A stretch of 64,000 nucleotides of DNA from Cornus controversa (GCA_026545225.1 CM048845.1:62893033-62957032), one strand, 5' to 3'; positions 34,205 to 46,369 are shown, counted from the first letter of the stretch. Made by a program: numbers and translations. Notes: generated by a model from the sequence alone, not told the origin.

Positions 34205-35262
34205 AGCTCGGCATGGCTAGCCGATCATCTCAAATGAATGAAATTGGCTAAGGCATGGCCAGTTGAATGCCAGATATGAATGAAAAGACTTTGATATAAC
34301 TAACCGAGAGTCTCAAATAAATGAAATTGGCTAAGGCATGACTAGCTGAACGCCATATATGAATGAAAAGACCTTGACATGACTAGCCGAAGGTCTCAAA
34401 TGAATCGAATTGACTAAGGCATGGCTAGCCAAACGCCAGATATAAATGAAAAGACCTCGACATAACTAGTTGAGCATCTCAAATAAATGAAATTAGCTAA
34501 GGCATGAGTAGTCGAACGCCAGATATGAATGAAAATACCTCAACATGACTAGCCGAGCGTCTCAAATGAATCGAATTGACTAAGGCATGGCTAGCCAAAC
34601 GCCAGATATAAATGAAAAGACCTCGACATAACTAGTTGAGCATCTCAAATAAATGAAATTAGCTAAGGCATGAGTAGTCGAACGCCAGATATGAATGAAA
34701 ATACCTCAACATGATTAACCAAATGCCAGATATGAATAAAAAGACCTTGACATGACTAGTCGAGCATCTCAAATGAATCGAATTAGCTAAAGAATGGCTA
34801 GCCGAACGCCAGATATGAATGAAAATACCTCGGCATGACTAGCCAAGCGTTTTAAATGAATCGAATTGGCAAAGGCATGGCCAACTGAACGCCAGATATG
34901 AATGAAAATTCCTCGACATGACTAACCGAACATCTCAAATGAATCAAATTGGTTAAGGCATAACTACCCGAACACTAGATATGAATGAAAAGATCTCAGC
35001 TTGACTAGCCGAACGTCTTAAATGAATTAAATTAACTAAGGCATGGCTAGCCGAACGCCAAATATGAATGAAAAGACCTCGGCATGACTAGCCGATCGTC
35101 TCAAATGAATCGAATTGGCTAAGGCATGGCTAGCCAAACGCCCGATATGAATGAAAAGACCTCAACATAGCTAACCGAGCATCTTAGATGAATCAAATCG
35201 GCTAAGGCAAGACTAGCTGAACGCCAGACAAGAATAAAAATACCTTGACTTGGTTGGTTAGG
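34205..35262. repeat. Tandem array of about 83 bp units in the Tat 3' region
   Basis: About 13 units carry GGCTAAGGCATGGCTAGCCG, then AACGCCAGATATGAATGAAA, then a GACTAGCCGAGCGTCTCAAA-like part. Starts near 34246, 34329, 34412 and 34495 give an 83 bp period. Two successive two-unit blocks starting at 34411 and 34577 (166 bp apart) are nearly identical, a higher-order repeat. Tandem arrays between integrase and the 3' LTR are known in Tat elements and can seed satellites. Confidence 0.9.
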
Positions 35263-35486
35263 TAATTACCTAAGATTCGACCAACAAAAGTTATCAATCA
35301 TGTTTGTCAAGAGTATTGAGGCGATAGTTAAAGAATCTAACTGTCAAATAAATAAACTCAATTCTTGGTAAACTTGAGATATAGCAGGAATACTCAATCA
35401 TAAAGAAAAGGACTATATTTTATTAAAATTTATTTTTAAATTACAAAAACACCTATATAAAGAAAACTAAGGCAGGGAAATAAACG

Positions 35487-37594
35487 TCATGATTCGCTCG
35501 CCGAAGGAACAGGATCAACAGAAGCAACGGAGGGGCCTGCACACTCTAGGGCCTCGACTTCGATGGGCTCAGCAGCTTCAAATATATCAGTTATCTCTTT
35601 CTCCTCATCCCCTTCATCAGGATGCTGATACGGAGGTCTAGCAAGGCCCATCTCTTGATTATAATCAACTGGACTGTTCAAATAAGACAGATCACTTTCG
35701 GACGCCGTTGCATCCTCAAACCCCTGATGATAGACCTCGAAGTTCCTGATCTGAACAGTACTGGACAACCTGAGGAACAACACCTTAGCCCCTTTTTCTA
35801 ACTTCAGTGTTTTGTCCTGGAGGGATTGGATGTTCAGCTCAGACTCTAAAGCTTTGGATTTGGCCAAGGGTCTCTACAGCTCGCTTTCTTCCTTCTCTTT
35901 GGCGAGCTCCTCCAACTAGGACTTAAACTACTCATTCTTAATCAACAGGGCTTTAGACTTTGACTTCTCGCTGTTTGCTTCATGCATGGCAGCTCAAAAA
36001 TCAGCCTCAGCCCACCTTATCTGGACATCATCTTTCTTTAATTTGACGGTCACCTGCTCAACTAGCCTACATATTGTCATCACACCAAACATGTTCTGCA
36101 CAAACGTAAGGAAAGGTTAAAAAAAAAGAGAATTTTTCTCACTCTTAGAGCCAAGTCTGGGCAGGTCTCCAGCAGGCCCCTTACAGAGAAGTCCATCATC
36201 ATTTTTTCGTCTTTAAGATGCCACATCTCCTTCATAAATGCCTTAATGGACTCTTTGTCTTCAAGAATGGAATCCTCGACAGAAAGAGGCATTCCATTGG
36301 CCTTCACCATCCGGTGTGTTCAAGGCTTAACCACAGAAGAACTTAGTATATCAGAACTAGAGGTGTTGGTCCCAGCAACTGGAGTCCCCACCGACTTTAG
36401 GGCAGAGGGGTAGCTAAAATTGTAGTCTTCTGGGACTTGGGGGGAGGAGCAGTTTGTGCAGTCTCCTCAACATTAATCACTTCGGTTGGCTATGACCTCT
36501 TCACAGCCTTCTCTTTAGCATGTCTCTTCCTCATAGTGGCAGCTATTTCCTTTTCCCGATCAGTTGGCGGGGCGCTAAGCTCATTTTATTTCTCAGACTG
36601 CTTCTTGGCCTTCGTACGGGTAGTCTTTGGGAGCTTCATCTTCGCATCAGAAACTTTCTCTGAGATAGTTTTAAGTATCTTTATATCAAGCAAGATAGGA
36701 GACTTGGGAGTATTACTCCACAGCTTGTCTTTGAGCGTCTTCAGATGAGTCACCAACTTAGAGTGGGGAAGAAGATCCCTAACTACACCAACAAAAGATC
36801 AAATTTGGTTAAAAGCAGAACATCACATATAACACAGTTACAGTGAGGGTCAGAAGGAGAATCAAATGAAGGGATACCCAATCCACCGAATTTCTGAGGG
36901 ATGGGAAATTTATCAGAGGAAAAGACTTTCCACTTCCCCCCAATGACCACAAGCTGAGCCTTCTAACCCTTGTCCGAAAAGGGATGACCGGTGCAGAGCA
37001 ACCTGCCCAATTGGGGGAAGAAATGGTAGCGATTACTTTCATTCTTTATAGTGCAAACTTGATAGAAAATAAAGAGGTCATCAAATCTTAATTTGAGCCT
37101 TCGGGTATGGTTGAGAGCAAGGATACTAGAAATAACCCTAAAAAATTAGGGTTTACTTGCAGAGGGGCCAAGTGCATCTGTTTAAGTACGAGATGGTAAA
37201 AAAGGTGAAGAGGAAACCAAAAAGCATGAAAATGTCTGGCCAAAAAGAGCATGTCACCCTCGCTCAAACCCTCCCCAGATCGGAAGTTAAGATTAAGGAG
37301 ATAGTTTCTGAGGGTAACATCAGGCGAGATTTCACAGTCTATCCTGAGGTTTCCTAAATTCACTAGAGTCCTAACTAGGTCACGATCAACGCCATCTAAG
37401 TTAGAATTTGAAGAACCCTAGTCTTCTAGAACTAATTGCCCTAAGGGAAGAGTGGCGATTAGGTTTGACGGAGCTGAAAGGTCCCCAGGAGGAGTCGAAT
37501 CACCTTCGCCCTCATTTAGAAATTCATCAATGGACTGGTAGGTTTCCAGTGGTCCAAACTCATTAACAATTTCTACCCCCTTCATCCTATCCAT
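35487..37594 (-). pseudogene. Antisense ORF of the Tat 3' region
   Basis: Read on the minus strand from ATG 37594 (MDRMKGVEIVNEFGPLETYQ), the sequence gives an acidic leader, then LSEGDMLFLARHFHAFWFPL and HLAPLQVNPNFLGLFLVSLL (37140-37300), resembling the plant putative gypsy-type transposon domain (PF04195). A Lys/Arg-rich stretch follows (36440-36680), then a coiled-coil-like part with LESELNIQSLQDKTLKLEKG (35790-35860), ending in an acidic tail with stop at 35487. Antisense ORFs at this place are described for Grande and Retand, both Tat members. Several stops break it here. Function is unknown; the domain assignment is from memory of the pattern. Confidence 0.65.
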
Positions 37595-37873
37595 ACCTAA
37601 GAAATGAGAAAGAAAGGGGAAAAAAACACTGACCTTAAGAAGTAAGTAAGGAGGAAAGCCACAGAAGGATCAGAATCGCCCGAAATTGATAATGCCTTGA
37701 TACGACCAGAAACATTTAAAAAGAAAAAAATAGGCATTTATGGAGATGTGACGTTTCAGCGGCCACCATGGGTATGAAGCCCAAACATCATCAGGCGAAC
37801 CAGACGAAATGTCATCCATGATAAAAACCCTTTCAAATCCAACTAGAATTGAAAGGGGTTTTTAGGGGCAAAA

Positions 37874-38242
37874 TGTGATGAAATAAAAATACCCGACTGA
37901 GGATGACACGTAGAAATAACAGCTTGGAGTACACATGGCAGCCACGTTATAAGGGATGGGCCATCTTCCAGGTCATCCATAGCTAGACGACAAAGGCACA
38001 AAGGAAGATCAAAACTCTCCATTTAATTACGGAACGAGACACTGAATTCTTGCAATAAACCAAGGCATAATTTCATGAGTGCAGTCAAATCCCAAAAAGG
38101 GTGGAATAATTACATACACTATTAATGTATTCGTAAAAAATATATAAGGAGGGGAAAGTAAATGAGAAAGACATCACTTCTTGAATAAGAAAAACCAAAA
38201 GAAATTTCTTCTAAGTATGGTGACAATTTTTCTGCACCTACA
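37874..38242 (+). repeat. 3' LTR of Tat copy 1
   Basis: 369 bp from TGTGATGAAA to CACCTACA, preceded by a polypurine-like GGGGTTTTTAGGGGCAAAA ending at 37873. The next five bases are ATAAC. Confidence 0.92.
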
Positions 38243-38373
38243 ATAACTTATCCCATGAACTGTTCATAGAAAATCTCCAAAGGGATCCCCTCTTAAACTC
38301 GTCCATCTCTGCAAATGCGTTTCAAAACACTGGTATGGTTTGATCTCCAGTCCTTATTTTGCTCTATACTATG

Positions 38374-39773
38374 TGATGTTGTTTTAAAATTATTAAATAA
38401 CTCGCAAGTGTACGAATCTATTAAAGTATAGTTCGGCAAGAACGAGGTCGAACCCAAGGGAATGCTTTGAGAAGAAAAACTAATACAAATTCAAATTAAT
38501 TTAAAACTAATCTAGTTTAAACACAAGTTTAGTTGATTTGGGAGAAATTAAACTAACATGAAAATAAAATAACACTATTGAAATCAAATAAAGAAAATAA
38601 CTAAGGTGTCGGATTCCACCACCATTAAATTCATGAAGCTTCTAATATTCATTTATTAATTCCCAAATTTAGAGTAACAATCAAGAAATCAATCTATTGC
38701 TAACTCAAGATTTATCAATAAAGCACTATGAAAAATATATCAAAAAGGTAGATTTTCCTTCGCTTCACTAGTGTAAAATTCTAAGCATCCTATGTATCCA
38801 ATTTAATGAAAAACATAAGATCAAAGATTATCACTTTTAAGAAATACAAACCCAAGCTTAGATTAATTATAATACTTTCTAACTACCACATATACATGAT
38901 ATAGATGGTGAAAGAATTATAAAATAATTAATCACAAGAAGCGAAAATCATAAGCAATTAAATCACACACATAAGAATCAATTAATGAACAAAAGAACTT
39001 CACTTCATTACTGGAGGTTTCCTCCTCAACCCTAGTTGAGGAGTTTAGTTACACATGGTAGAAGAAGAAGAAGAAAATAAAATAAAAGACATAATGAAAT
39101 AAAATAAATAAAACCCGAAATGTCTCTGTCTTCTCTGCCTTGGCCTCCACTTCTTTTTCTCCCCCAAAACAGCCTCCAGTTCACCTTTTTATACTCCAAG
39201 AGAATACATAAAGTCCTAATTCAATTAGGAGATAAAGTCCTAATCCAATTAGGAGAATATTAGGGTTTTCCCGCAGCCCAAAATAGGTAGATTTTTCTGC
39301 TGACTTTCGGCCCAAGTTTTGACCTAGTAGAAGTCCGATTCACGAAATTTACGTGAAATACAAAAGTGTCCAGAATCGAATTTCCTTCAACCCACCCAAG
39401 AATTAAGTCGAATTGACGCTCGGAAATAAGGTTTTCAGTCTACTTTCCAAAACGGGATTAAAATTGGATTAAGTATAGAATTGGGCTTCAGGCCCGTAAT
39501 CTTCTTAAGCAGTTGTAATTCTCTAGAACCTCTTCCTTGGACTGATTTGAGTTGAAATATGGAGTTGAATGGACTCATTAGATGTAGGCTTCATATAACC
39601 TTCTTGGATATCATCTTTAAAAGCCCAACATCATGGTTTTATCTGAAATAATCATTAAGGCCCTGAAAAAGACAGAAAATACAAAAACAGAGTAAAATCA
39701 CATATAACCTATCACTAAGAGAATAAAATATGCAAATTAAGAGGCTAGAATGCGTAACATTCAACGCCGATCA
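38374..39773 (-). mobile_element. Athila-like solo LTR (1.4 kb) in the F-box remnant
   Basis: The insertion runs from TGATGTTG to CGCCGATCA. CTATG is duplicated at 38369-38373 and 39774-39778. Its high-coordinate end matches the LTR ends at 50616 and 52119 and the complement of 42689. No internal region is present, so it is a solo LTR. Minus orientation is inferred from the copy with a primer-binding site (49148-50616). It interrupts the F-box sequence just after PYFALYYV. Confidence 0.88.
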
Positions 39774-41330
39774 CTATGTCTAGAATTGTTCATCTTTGGT
39801 GCCTCCTTTTGCCCTCTTATACCAGTACAAAAATCCACAGTGTATAGTCCAATTAACATCTGAATCACCCATTTTTGAATCTCATGGGTTTACTCTAAAA
39901 TTTCGTCCCTCTTTGAATCCATCACCATCAGATCAACATCAAGCAAAGCCAATTCGTTACTTAGCATCGAAAATAGCTTAGTATTATGCTCTATAACCTT
40001 GACTTTTCATAGGGTTTACTATGTCTACAACCCACTCACAATACATTGGGTTGAGCTTCCTCCACCACCCACTTGTCAAGAAAGGGTTATCATTGGATTT
40101 GTTTGCAAGAAAGTTATTCTTTTGATAGTACTACCTGCACAACTAGCTTCAAAGTGGTTTGAATCCACCAATTCGATCCACCACAACACCCACCACCACA
40201 TTCGACCAATTTCAAATTGGAGATATTCTCTTTAGACACATGGAAATGGACCAAAACAATTATATCGACCCGATGACATAATTTTATGATCTCCCACTAC
40301 CGTTCTAATGTTGTGGTTTGCAATAGAATACTCCATTGGGTATACCTTTATCGTGGCAAGATTTTTGCCTATGATCCATTCAACAACACTGGTAAATTTT
40401 GTACCATGAGACAGCCCAAGGACAGATACCCCAAGGCCTTTGGACATCGCTTAGGAGAGCGACAAGAACACCTCAGGTTCATTCAATATTATGTTCCCAT
40501 TCTCAGCATTTGGGAACTCAAGGACTACAATGGGTTTGAATGGTCCTTGGTGCATAGGGTTGATCTGAAGAGGATGGAATCAGATGATCGTCGGATGGCC
40601 AATATGGCAGGCTTGTGTTCATCAATACTATCTCTTCATCCCATTGATGGAAATATCATATATCTACTGATACTTGATCGTCTTATACTCTGCAACATGA
40701 ACAAAGTATGTTATGTTGGCTCTGATAATAAACATTGGCATTCAATGGTCTTTCCTTTTGTACTCCCATGGTGGCCTACTCCAGTGCCTCAAATCCAGTG
40801 GAACACACTCGGGTAATAATATTTTTAGTCTTCCCTTTGTTTATCTGGTTTGTGTTTCATTTGGTTAAATTGTTTATGAAGCGTCTGATTTAGTTACACT
40901 ATTTGTAAACTAGGTGCTATTGTTCATATTCGTTTTCACTATAATTCACCTTATATTTTACTTTAATTTTATTGGATTGGTAACTTACAATTGTTATGCG
41001 ATCAACTACGTGACTGTTCTACACCTGAGAGGATCTCAGAATGTATTTTCTATTAGTTGGTCTAACGGACAATTAGCATTGAACCCAATAGCTAGGATTC
41101 TAAAATTATATGAACACGTACTTAAATGTAGTTTAATTAATATTGATTCTATTGTTCCCATTAGCTATAGTGATAATGCAATAGATTTAAATTGAAATAA
41201 TAAGATTAATGTTGCCATATTTTTTCTTGGTTTGTTTCTTTAGAACTAATGGACGAAACATCCAAGTGTCAGAAACTAAAACTTATGGTGAGACCCTCAA
41301 GGATCAATAGAAGGTTGCTGCTGTGGAATC

Positions 41331-41900
41331 AACTCGAGACCAACTTGTAGATGAGCAAGTGGCTCACGAGGGATATGTTAGAAGTGGTCAATTTCAAATC
41401 GTAGAAAAAATCACCAACGATTGTCCTCTTGGATCATAAGAGGTAGTTAATGAAAAAACATATCAAGGTCAAGAGGAGGGAGCAAGTACACAGCTCAAGG
41501 CAAGGTGAGTCGGGCCATCTTAGTACTCAGTTCATCTACCGCGACTCAAAACCAATCAGTTATATAGCGAGGAATACCCATGACTTGAGAACTTGCTATC
41601 ATTCTTGAGGAAGTCACTGCTGCCGAGGAACCAACTCAAGACCAACTTGTAGATGAACAAGTGGCCCATCTATATGTGACAAGTGGCCAATATCAAATTG
41701 GAGAAGAAAACACCAACGATTGTCCTATTGGATCGCTTGTGGTAATTGATGAAAAAACATCTCGAGGTCAAGAGGACGGAGTGAGTACACAGGCTCAAGG
41801 CAGGTGAATTGGGCCACCTCGGCACTCAGTCCATCTACTTCGACTTAAAACCAATCAACTATATGGCCAGGAATGCCCTTAACTTGTGAACTTGCAATCA
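41331..41900. repeat. Tandem duplication with 302 bp period
   Basis: The block with ACCAACTTGTAGATGAGCAA at 41339 recurs at 41641 (ACCAACTTGTAGATGAACAA). Both copies run through CACCAACGATTGTCCT, TCAAGAGGA and CTTGAGGAAGTCAC. They differ at many positions, so this is an old duplication in host DNA. Frames in it are broken; one downstream frame (41873-42199) is unrecognised. Confidence 0.88.
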
Positions 41901-42157
41901 TTCTTGAGGAAGTCACCCTCTTTCATCCTGAGACCTTTCAGTGTTTAAACAGAAAGTTTTTGTTCTTCAAGCAATTTGTTTTAAAGTCTATGGGTCAAAT
42001 ACTTCTCATTCAACGTCAATTCCGTTATAGGGCTCTTTCAGCATTTGAAATTCAATTTATTAAATCTAGCATGGGTGACTTGAAGATGGCAAATTTTGAT
42101 ATTAGATGGTTTGAAACACAATTGCATTTGGCTGAGATGAAGACGACAAATGAACTA

Positions 42158-42502
42158 TGTAGCGGAGGAAAAACACCCGCTAAAGAACGACACTTGTAAG
42201 TGTCAATTTGGAATTCACATAGCAGCCACGTCACCTTCCAAGTCATCCATCACTAGGCGACAAAAGCACAAGGAAAGATCCAAACTCTCTCCTTAATTAC
42301 TAAATCAGGCACTGGATTCTTGCAATAAACCAAGGCATAACTTCATGAATACAATCAAAACCCAAAAAGGGCGAAATGATTACAGGCACAATTCATGTAT
42401 TTACAAAATTATTTAAAGGCTGAATAAGCAAAAAAGAAGAATATACATTCTTGGAGAGGAAAATTTTATTCTAAGTATGGTGTCTATTTTTCTGCACCTA
42501 CA
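42158..42502 (+). repeat. 5' LTR of Tat copy 2
   Basis: 345 bp from TGTAGCGGAGG to GCACCTACA. It is alignable with both LTRs of copy 1 but clearly diverged. AACTA precedes it, but the matching duplication cannot be checked because the 3' LTR is lost. Confidence 0.85.
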
Positions 42503-42612
42503 CTTTGGCATCGTCTGTGGGAACGAGGTACTCCAAAATTCCTTAGGAATTTATGCCAGTACAACTACGTTCCGGAACTATAGTAGGACAACAATCACCT
42601 AACCGCAACCAG

Positions 42613-45330
42613 ATGACGGAACTGAATTTGATACAAGAGCAGATCTTGCAATAAATGCTAGAGCGATTGGAGGAATCCAATCAGCGCATGATCGGCGTTG
42701 AATGTTACGCATTCTAGCCTCTTAACTTATGTATTTTATTCTTTTAGTGATAGGTTATTTTATTATTTTACTTCATTTTAGTGTTTTCTGTATTTTCAGG
42801 GCCTTAATGATTATTTCAGTTAAAACCATGATTTTGGGCTTTTAAAGAAGACATCGAAGATGGTTAAGTGAAGCCTACATCATTTGGATCCATTCAACTT
42901 CATTCAAATCAGCCTATGGAAGAGGTCCAAGATAATTATAGCTGCTTAAGAAGGTTTCGGGCTGAAGCCCAATTCTGCGCTTAAAACAATCTTAATCCCA
43001 TTTTGGAAAATGGACCAGAAGTATTATTTCTGAGCCTCAAATCGACTTAATTTTTGCATAAGTTGAACAAAATTTGATTCTGCACACTTTTGTATTTCAC
43101 ATAAATTCCGTGAATTAGACTTCTAGTGGGTCAAAAGTTGGGCCGAAGTCAGCAGGAAAAGCCCACCTGATTAATGCTGCAGGAAAACCTAATTAATTCC
43201 TAATTGGATTAGGACTTTGGGGGTATTCTCTTGGGAGATAAAGTGGAGAATTGAAGGAGGAAAAGAGAGAGCTTTTTGGACAGAATTAAAAGATTTTTGC
43301 AGAGCTTTAAAGGAGAGAACCATTGGAGAACGAAGTCTTACGCGAAATTTATGAAGATGATGCATTCTTCCTCAACAGTTGAAGCTTCTTCTTCTACCAT
43401 GAGCGGCTAGTTCATCCACTAGGGTTTTGATGTAGCCCTAATTAAGCATCAATGGTTTGATTGTTTTAATTATTGAGGACCTTTACATACATCAATAGAT
43501 TGTGTAATTCAGAGGATTCTTATTATAGAATTGAGCTATAAAAGTCTTGCAATTTCAATTTCAATGATTTCTTATCTTGTCTTAGATATTTAGTTGTTGT
43601 TATTGAACTCAATCTCTCTTGTTTTCTGTGATTATAAGAGCGATTATTACACAATGATTTTCATTGAATATATCATTAAAAGCTTTGATGGATTATGCCT
43701 AGAGAAGACAAACCATACTGCACCCTAGAATAGAGTAGTTAGGCAGATGACCCGTGCCAATTGAAGATAGTCCATTACTTAGCCTTAATCTTATGTTATC
43801 TTCTTGATGGATGGAGGTGAGCTTGTAGCCACCGACACCACTTATGTATGATGTAATTCCCCATAGTTAATTCAATTGACCATTGATTGTGGAGTTAGTG
43901 GTGAAGTCAATTATCCTAGATTCATCTCATACAATTCACACTCTATATTTACTTTGATTTATTTTATTTTACTTTTTAATTATTTTAAAAATCAGAATTC
44001 TTTTCTCCTAAATTTAATTAGAATTGATTCCGTATTCCAACTCATCAGACCATAATCCCTGAGGTTCGACACCCCTTTCGACAGCCCTATTCTGCAAGGA
44101 ATTCGTTCTATTGCGAAGTGTGGTAATATTAATTTTAATTGACACTCACAACCCATGTATCAGCGCAACGACTTGCTCCAAGAAAGGATAGCCCGGATCA
44201 TAGGAAAGCAACCCAGAAATTCTTCGCCTGATAGAGAGACATTGGAAGAACATGACTCCGCTCGGGTGGGTGAACAAAATCCTAACCGATCGGAGTTCCA
44301 AACCATCAGATCAAACATCCAGTTCGATGCAATTACTGAACGACTGGAAAAGTTCAATGCAGACATCAAGGACCTAAAGAACCAAACTCCAGCAGATTTG
44401 GCGACTTAGGTGACTAGCAAAGTAGTGCAGTCCCCTTTTACAGAGGAAATAAAGAAGTCCTTGAACCCGAGGAAGTTCGTGCTCCCAAACTTCATCACCT
44501 TCAATGGAGCGACTGATCCCGTCAACCATCTTTTCCACGTACAATAGAGGATGACGCTCCACGCGAAAGATGAGAACCTCATGTGCAAAGTTTTCCTAAC
44601 AAGCCTGTCCGGAGCCGCTCTAACTTGGTTCAAGCAACAACCCTCGGGCACTATCCCTAGCTTCACAAAACTATGCGAGCTTTTTATTGCCCAGTACATT
44701 GGCAACCGGCGGCAGAAGAAAACCATCTCTTCCCTTTTCACTATGAGATAAGCAAAGGGGGATACCCTGAAATCCTTTATGACTAGATTCAATTTGGAGA
44801 TGTCCCTTGATCGACGGGTGTGACCAAGCTGCGGCAGTAGAAGCCTTCAAGGTAGCCATGATCCCTGGTCCAAGTTCTTTTCCTCACCTAGAACAATGGG
44901 AGATTTAAACGCAAAGGCACAAAGGTATCTCAGTCTCGAGGAAGATGAGGTGTTCCGTCAGCAAAGATCAGCCCTGATAAGCATCAGTACCCAATCTAAA
45001 GAAAACGAGAACAAACCAAAGGGGCATATTATAGCCCACCCAGTCCGACCAAAACTGAAAAAGTGACCTAAATTCGAAGAAAAGAACACCCCGTTGAAGT
45101 GTACCCTGGCTAGGCTATATCAAAAAAATAAGAGCCGAGGAATATTCCAGACACCACTGCCCATTCGGACCCCAGCCAAGCGTAAGGATAAGAGCAAGCA
45201 CTGCGCCTTCCACCATGATTACGGACATACCACTAACAAGTGCCGAAATCTGAGGGGCCAAACGGAGGCAATCATAGCCAAAGGTGGGTTGATCGAATAC
45301 GTAATAAAAGACCTTCCCAATCGGATCGGG
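42613..45330 (+). pseudogene. Tat copy 2 gag, split by a solo LTR
   Basis: The frame starts at ATG 42613 (MTELNLIQEQILQ, then stop). It is interrupted at 42688 and resumes at 44163 with QRNDLLQERIARIIGKQPRN. The capsid motif follows at 44580-44640 (FLTSLSGAALTWFKQQPSGT), then LCELFIAQYIGN. The zinc knuckle, HCAFHHDYGHTTNKC, lies near 45205-45245, followed by GGLIEYVIKDLPN. Single stops occur near 44409, 44547 and 44750. Here the WF after GAALT, lost in copy 1, is kept. The normal role is capsid formation. Confidence 0.88.
42689..44162 (+). mobile_element. Athila-like solo LTR in Tat copy 2 gag
   Basis: The LTR runs 1474 bp from TGATCGGCGTTGAATG to CCATGTATCA. GCGCA is duplicated exactly at 42684-42688 and 44163-44167. 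Copy 1 gag shows the uninterrupted target. It is the same family as 38374-39773, 49148-50616 and 50635-52119, in opposite orientation. There is no internal region. Confidence 0.92.
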
Positions 45331-45402
45331 CATTAGATCCCAAAGCACGGAGAAAATCAGAACCTGAACCCAGTAAGGACAATCAATACCATACATGGTT
45401 AT

Positions 45403-46028
45403 TTGACTCATGAAGGTCGGTGCTCGGGCAGATCCTACCTTCGTCAGGCCAAAAAACTACAGAAGATGGGAGAGATCAACTCGGTCCAAAGCGAGAGAAT
45501 CGACACTCGGATCACGTTCGGTGATCCTAACTTGATGAGGGTACAACTCCCCCATGAGGATTCGTTGGTGGTCAACTTACTGGTGGTGAACTGTCGAGTA
45601 AAAAGAGTGCTCATTGATGCAGGATCAAGCGTTAATATAATGACACTTGAGGTGTATAAGCAAATAGGAGTCATTGATGATCAAATTGAACCAGCTGAGG
45701 GCCCGCTTATAGGATTCGATGGAAACAGAGTCACCCCGATCGGAACGATATCATTATTTGTAACCGCAGCACAGAGAACACTTAAAGAATAATTTGTGAT
45801 AACCGATGTTCACTCGTCGTACAACCTCATCATGGGTAGGGGGTGGATCCACAAGATACACAGGATCCCATCAACCCTGCACCAGGTGATGAGGTGTTTA
45901 ACCCCTAACGGGAATGGGACAGTGGACCTACTCGGCGATCAGGTAGCAACAAAAGAGTGTTATTCACTAGTGGTCAAGCACACACCGAAGAAGGAAACAC
46001 GCAACGCAGAGACAAGTATCCAATAGCA
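45403..46028 (+). pseudogene. Tat copy 2 protease
   Basis: An open frame from 45403 to 45792 contains KRVLIDAGSSVNIMTLEVYK with the catalytic Asp, then GPLIGFDGNRVTPIGTISLF. After a single TAA it continues at 45796 with HSSYNLIMGRGWIHKIHRIP and CLTPNGNGTVDLLGDQV. DAGSS replaces the more usual D(S/T)GSS of the family but keeps the Asp and Gly. Only one stop interrupts the domain, making it better preserved than in copy 1. Confidence 0.85.
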
Positions 46029-46369
46029 ATCATAGAAGCCGGGCACTCAAGGAAGAAAACTTTGGAAGCATAGCCCAACCTATAGAATCGCTCCAAACGG
46101 TTGAACTCAGGAATTCAGGGGAAAGTAAAAGTACACAGATTAGGACACTTCTGCAAGAGGCGAAGAGAGCCGAATTGATCGACGTGCTGAAAAGAAATAG
46201 AGACGTATTCACTTAGAGTCATCTCGACATGCCTAGCGTAGACCCCGACCTGGCAGAGCATTATTTGAACGTGAACCCCAACAACATCCCTGTTAAGCAA
46301 AAACAACGGAGATTCGCCCCAGAGGTAAATAGGATAATAGTCGAAGAAATCGGCTGTATGCTTTAGGTA

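Larger units (their letters stand above)
28359..38242 (+). mobile_element. Ty3/gypsy Tat-lineage retrotransposon, copy 1
   Basis: LTRs at 28359-28725 and 37874-38242 bound a 9.88 kb element in the F-box gene. The flanking 5-mers are ATAAG and ATAAC, a target duplication with one mismatch. The order is gag, protease, RT, RNase H, second RNase H, integrase, then a 3.8 kb 3' region with a tandem array and an antisense ORF. RT before integrase marks Ty3/gypsy. A second, archaeal-type RNase H and a long 3' region are hallmarks of the Tat lineage. By eye the LTRs differ at about 40 positions, and every ORF is broken, so the insertion is old. Confidence 0.93.
28212..40818 (+). pseudogene. F-box protein gene split by two LTR insertions
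   Basis: The start ATG at 28212 opens a frame (MECDDDTSNTMPVKAKM) to 28358, with one TAA. After the 9.9 kb Tat element it resumes at 38247: the joined codons at the duplication give LFDNLSHELFIENL, an F-box start. CKCVSKHWYGLISSPYF, the F-box end, follows in another frame (38311-38370). After the solo LTR, host sequence continues at 39779 with LVPPFALLYQYKNPQC, RYLASKIA, YYVYNPLTIHWVELPPPP (near 40020) and GFVCKKV. The F-box-associated domain follows with FIQYYVPILSIWELKDYN (near 40480) and ends after WNTLG at 40816. F-box proteins recruit substrates to SCF ubiquitin ligases; this one resembles the FBA (At5g49610-like) class. Stops and at least two frameshifts, besides the insertions, make it non-functional. 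Confidence 0.85.

Noticed and set aside
34205..35262. Second repeat array with regular spacing
   Set aside because: The entire 83 bp unit is repeated with no variable spacers; known behaviour of Tat 3' regions.
36437..36748. 103-codon plus-strand ORF, Ser/Phe-rich with membrane-like segments
   Set aside because: It is the shadow of the Lys/Arg-rich part of the antisense ORF on the minus strand.
28359..38242. Endogenous plant pararetrovirus
   Set aside because: The element has LTRs, a primer site, a near-perfect 5 bp duplication and an integrase, which caulimovirids lack; it is a Ty3/gypsy retrotransposon.
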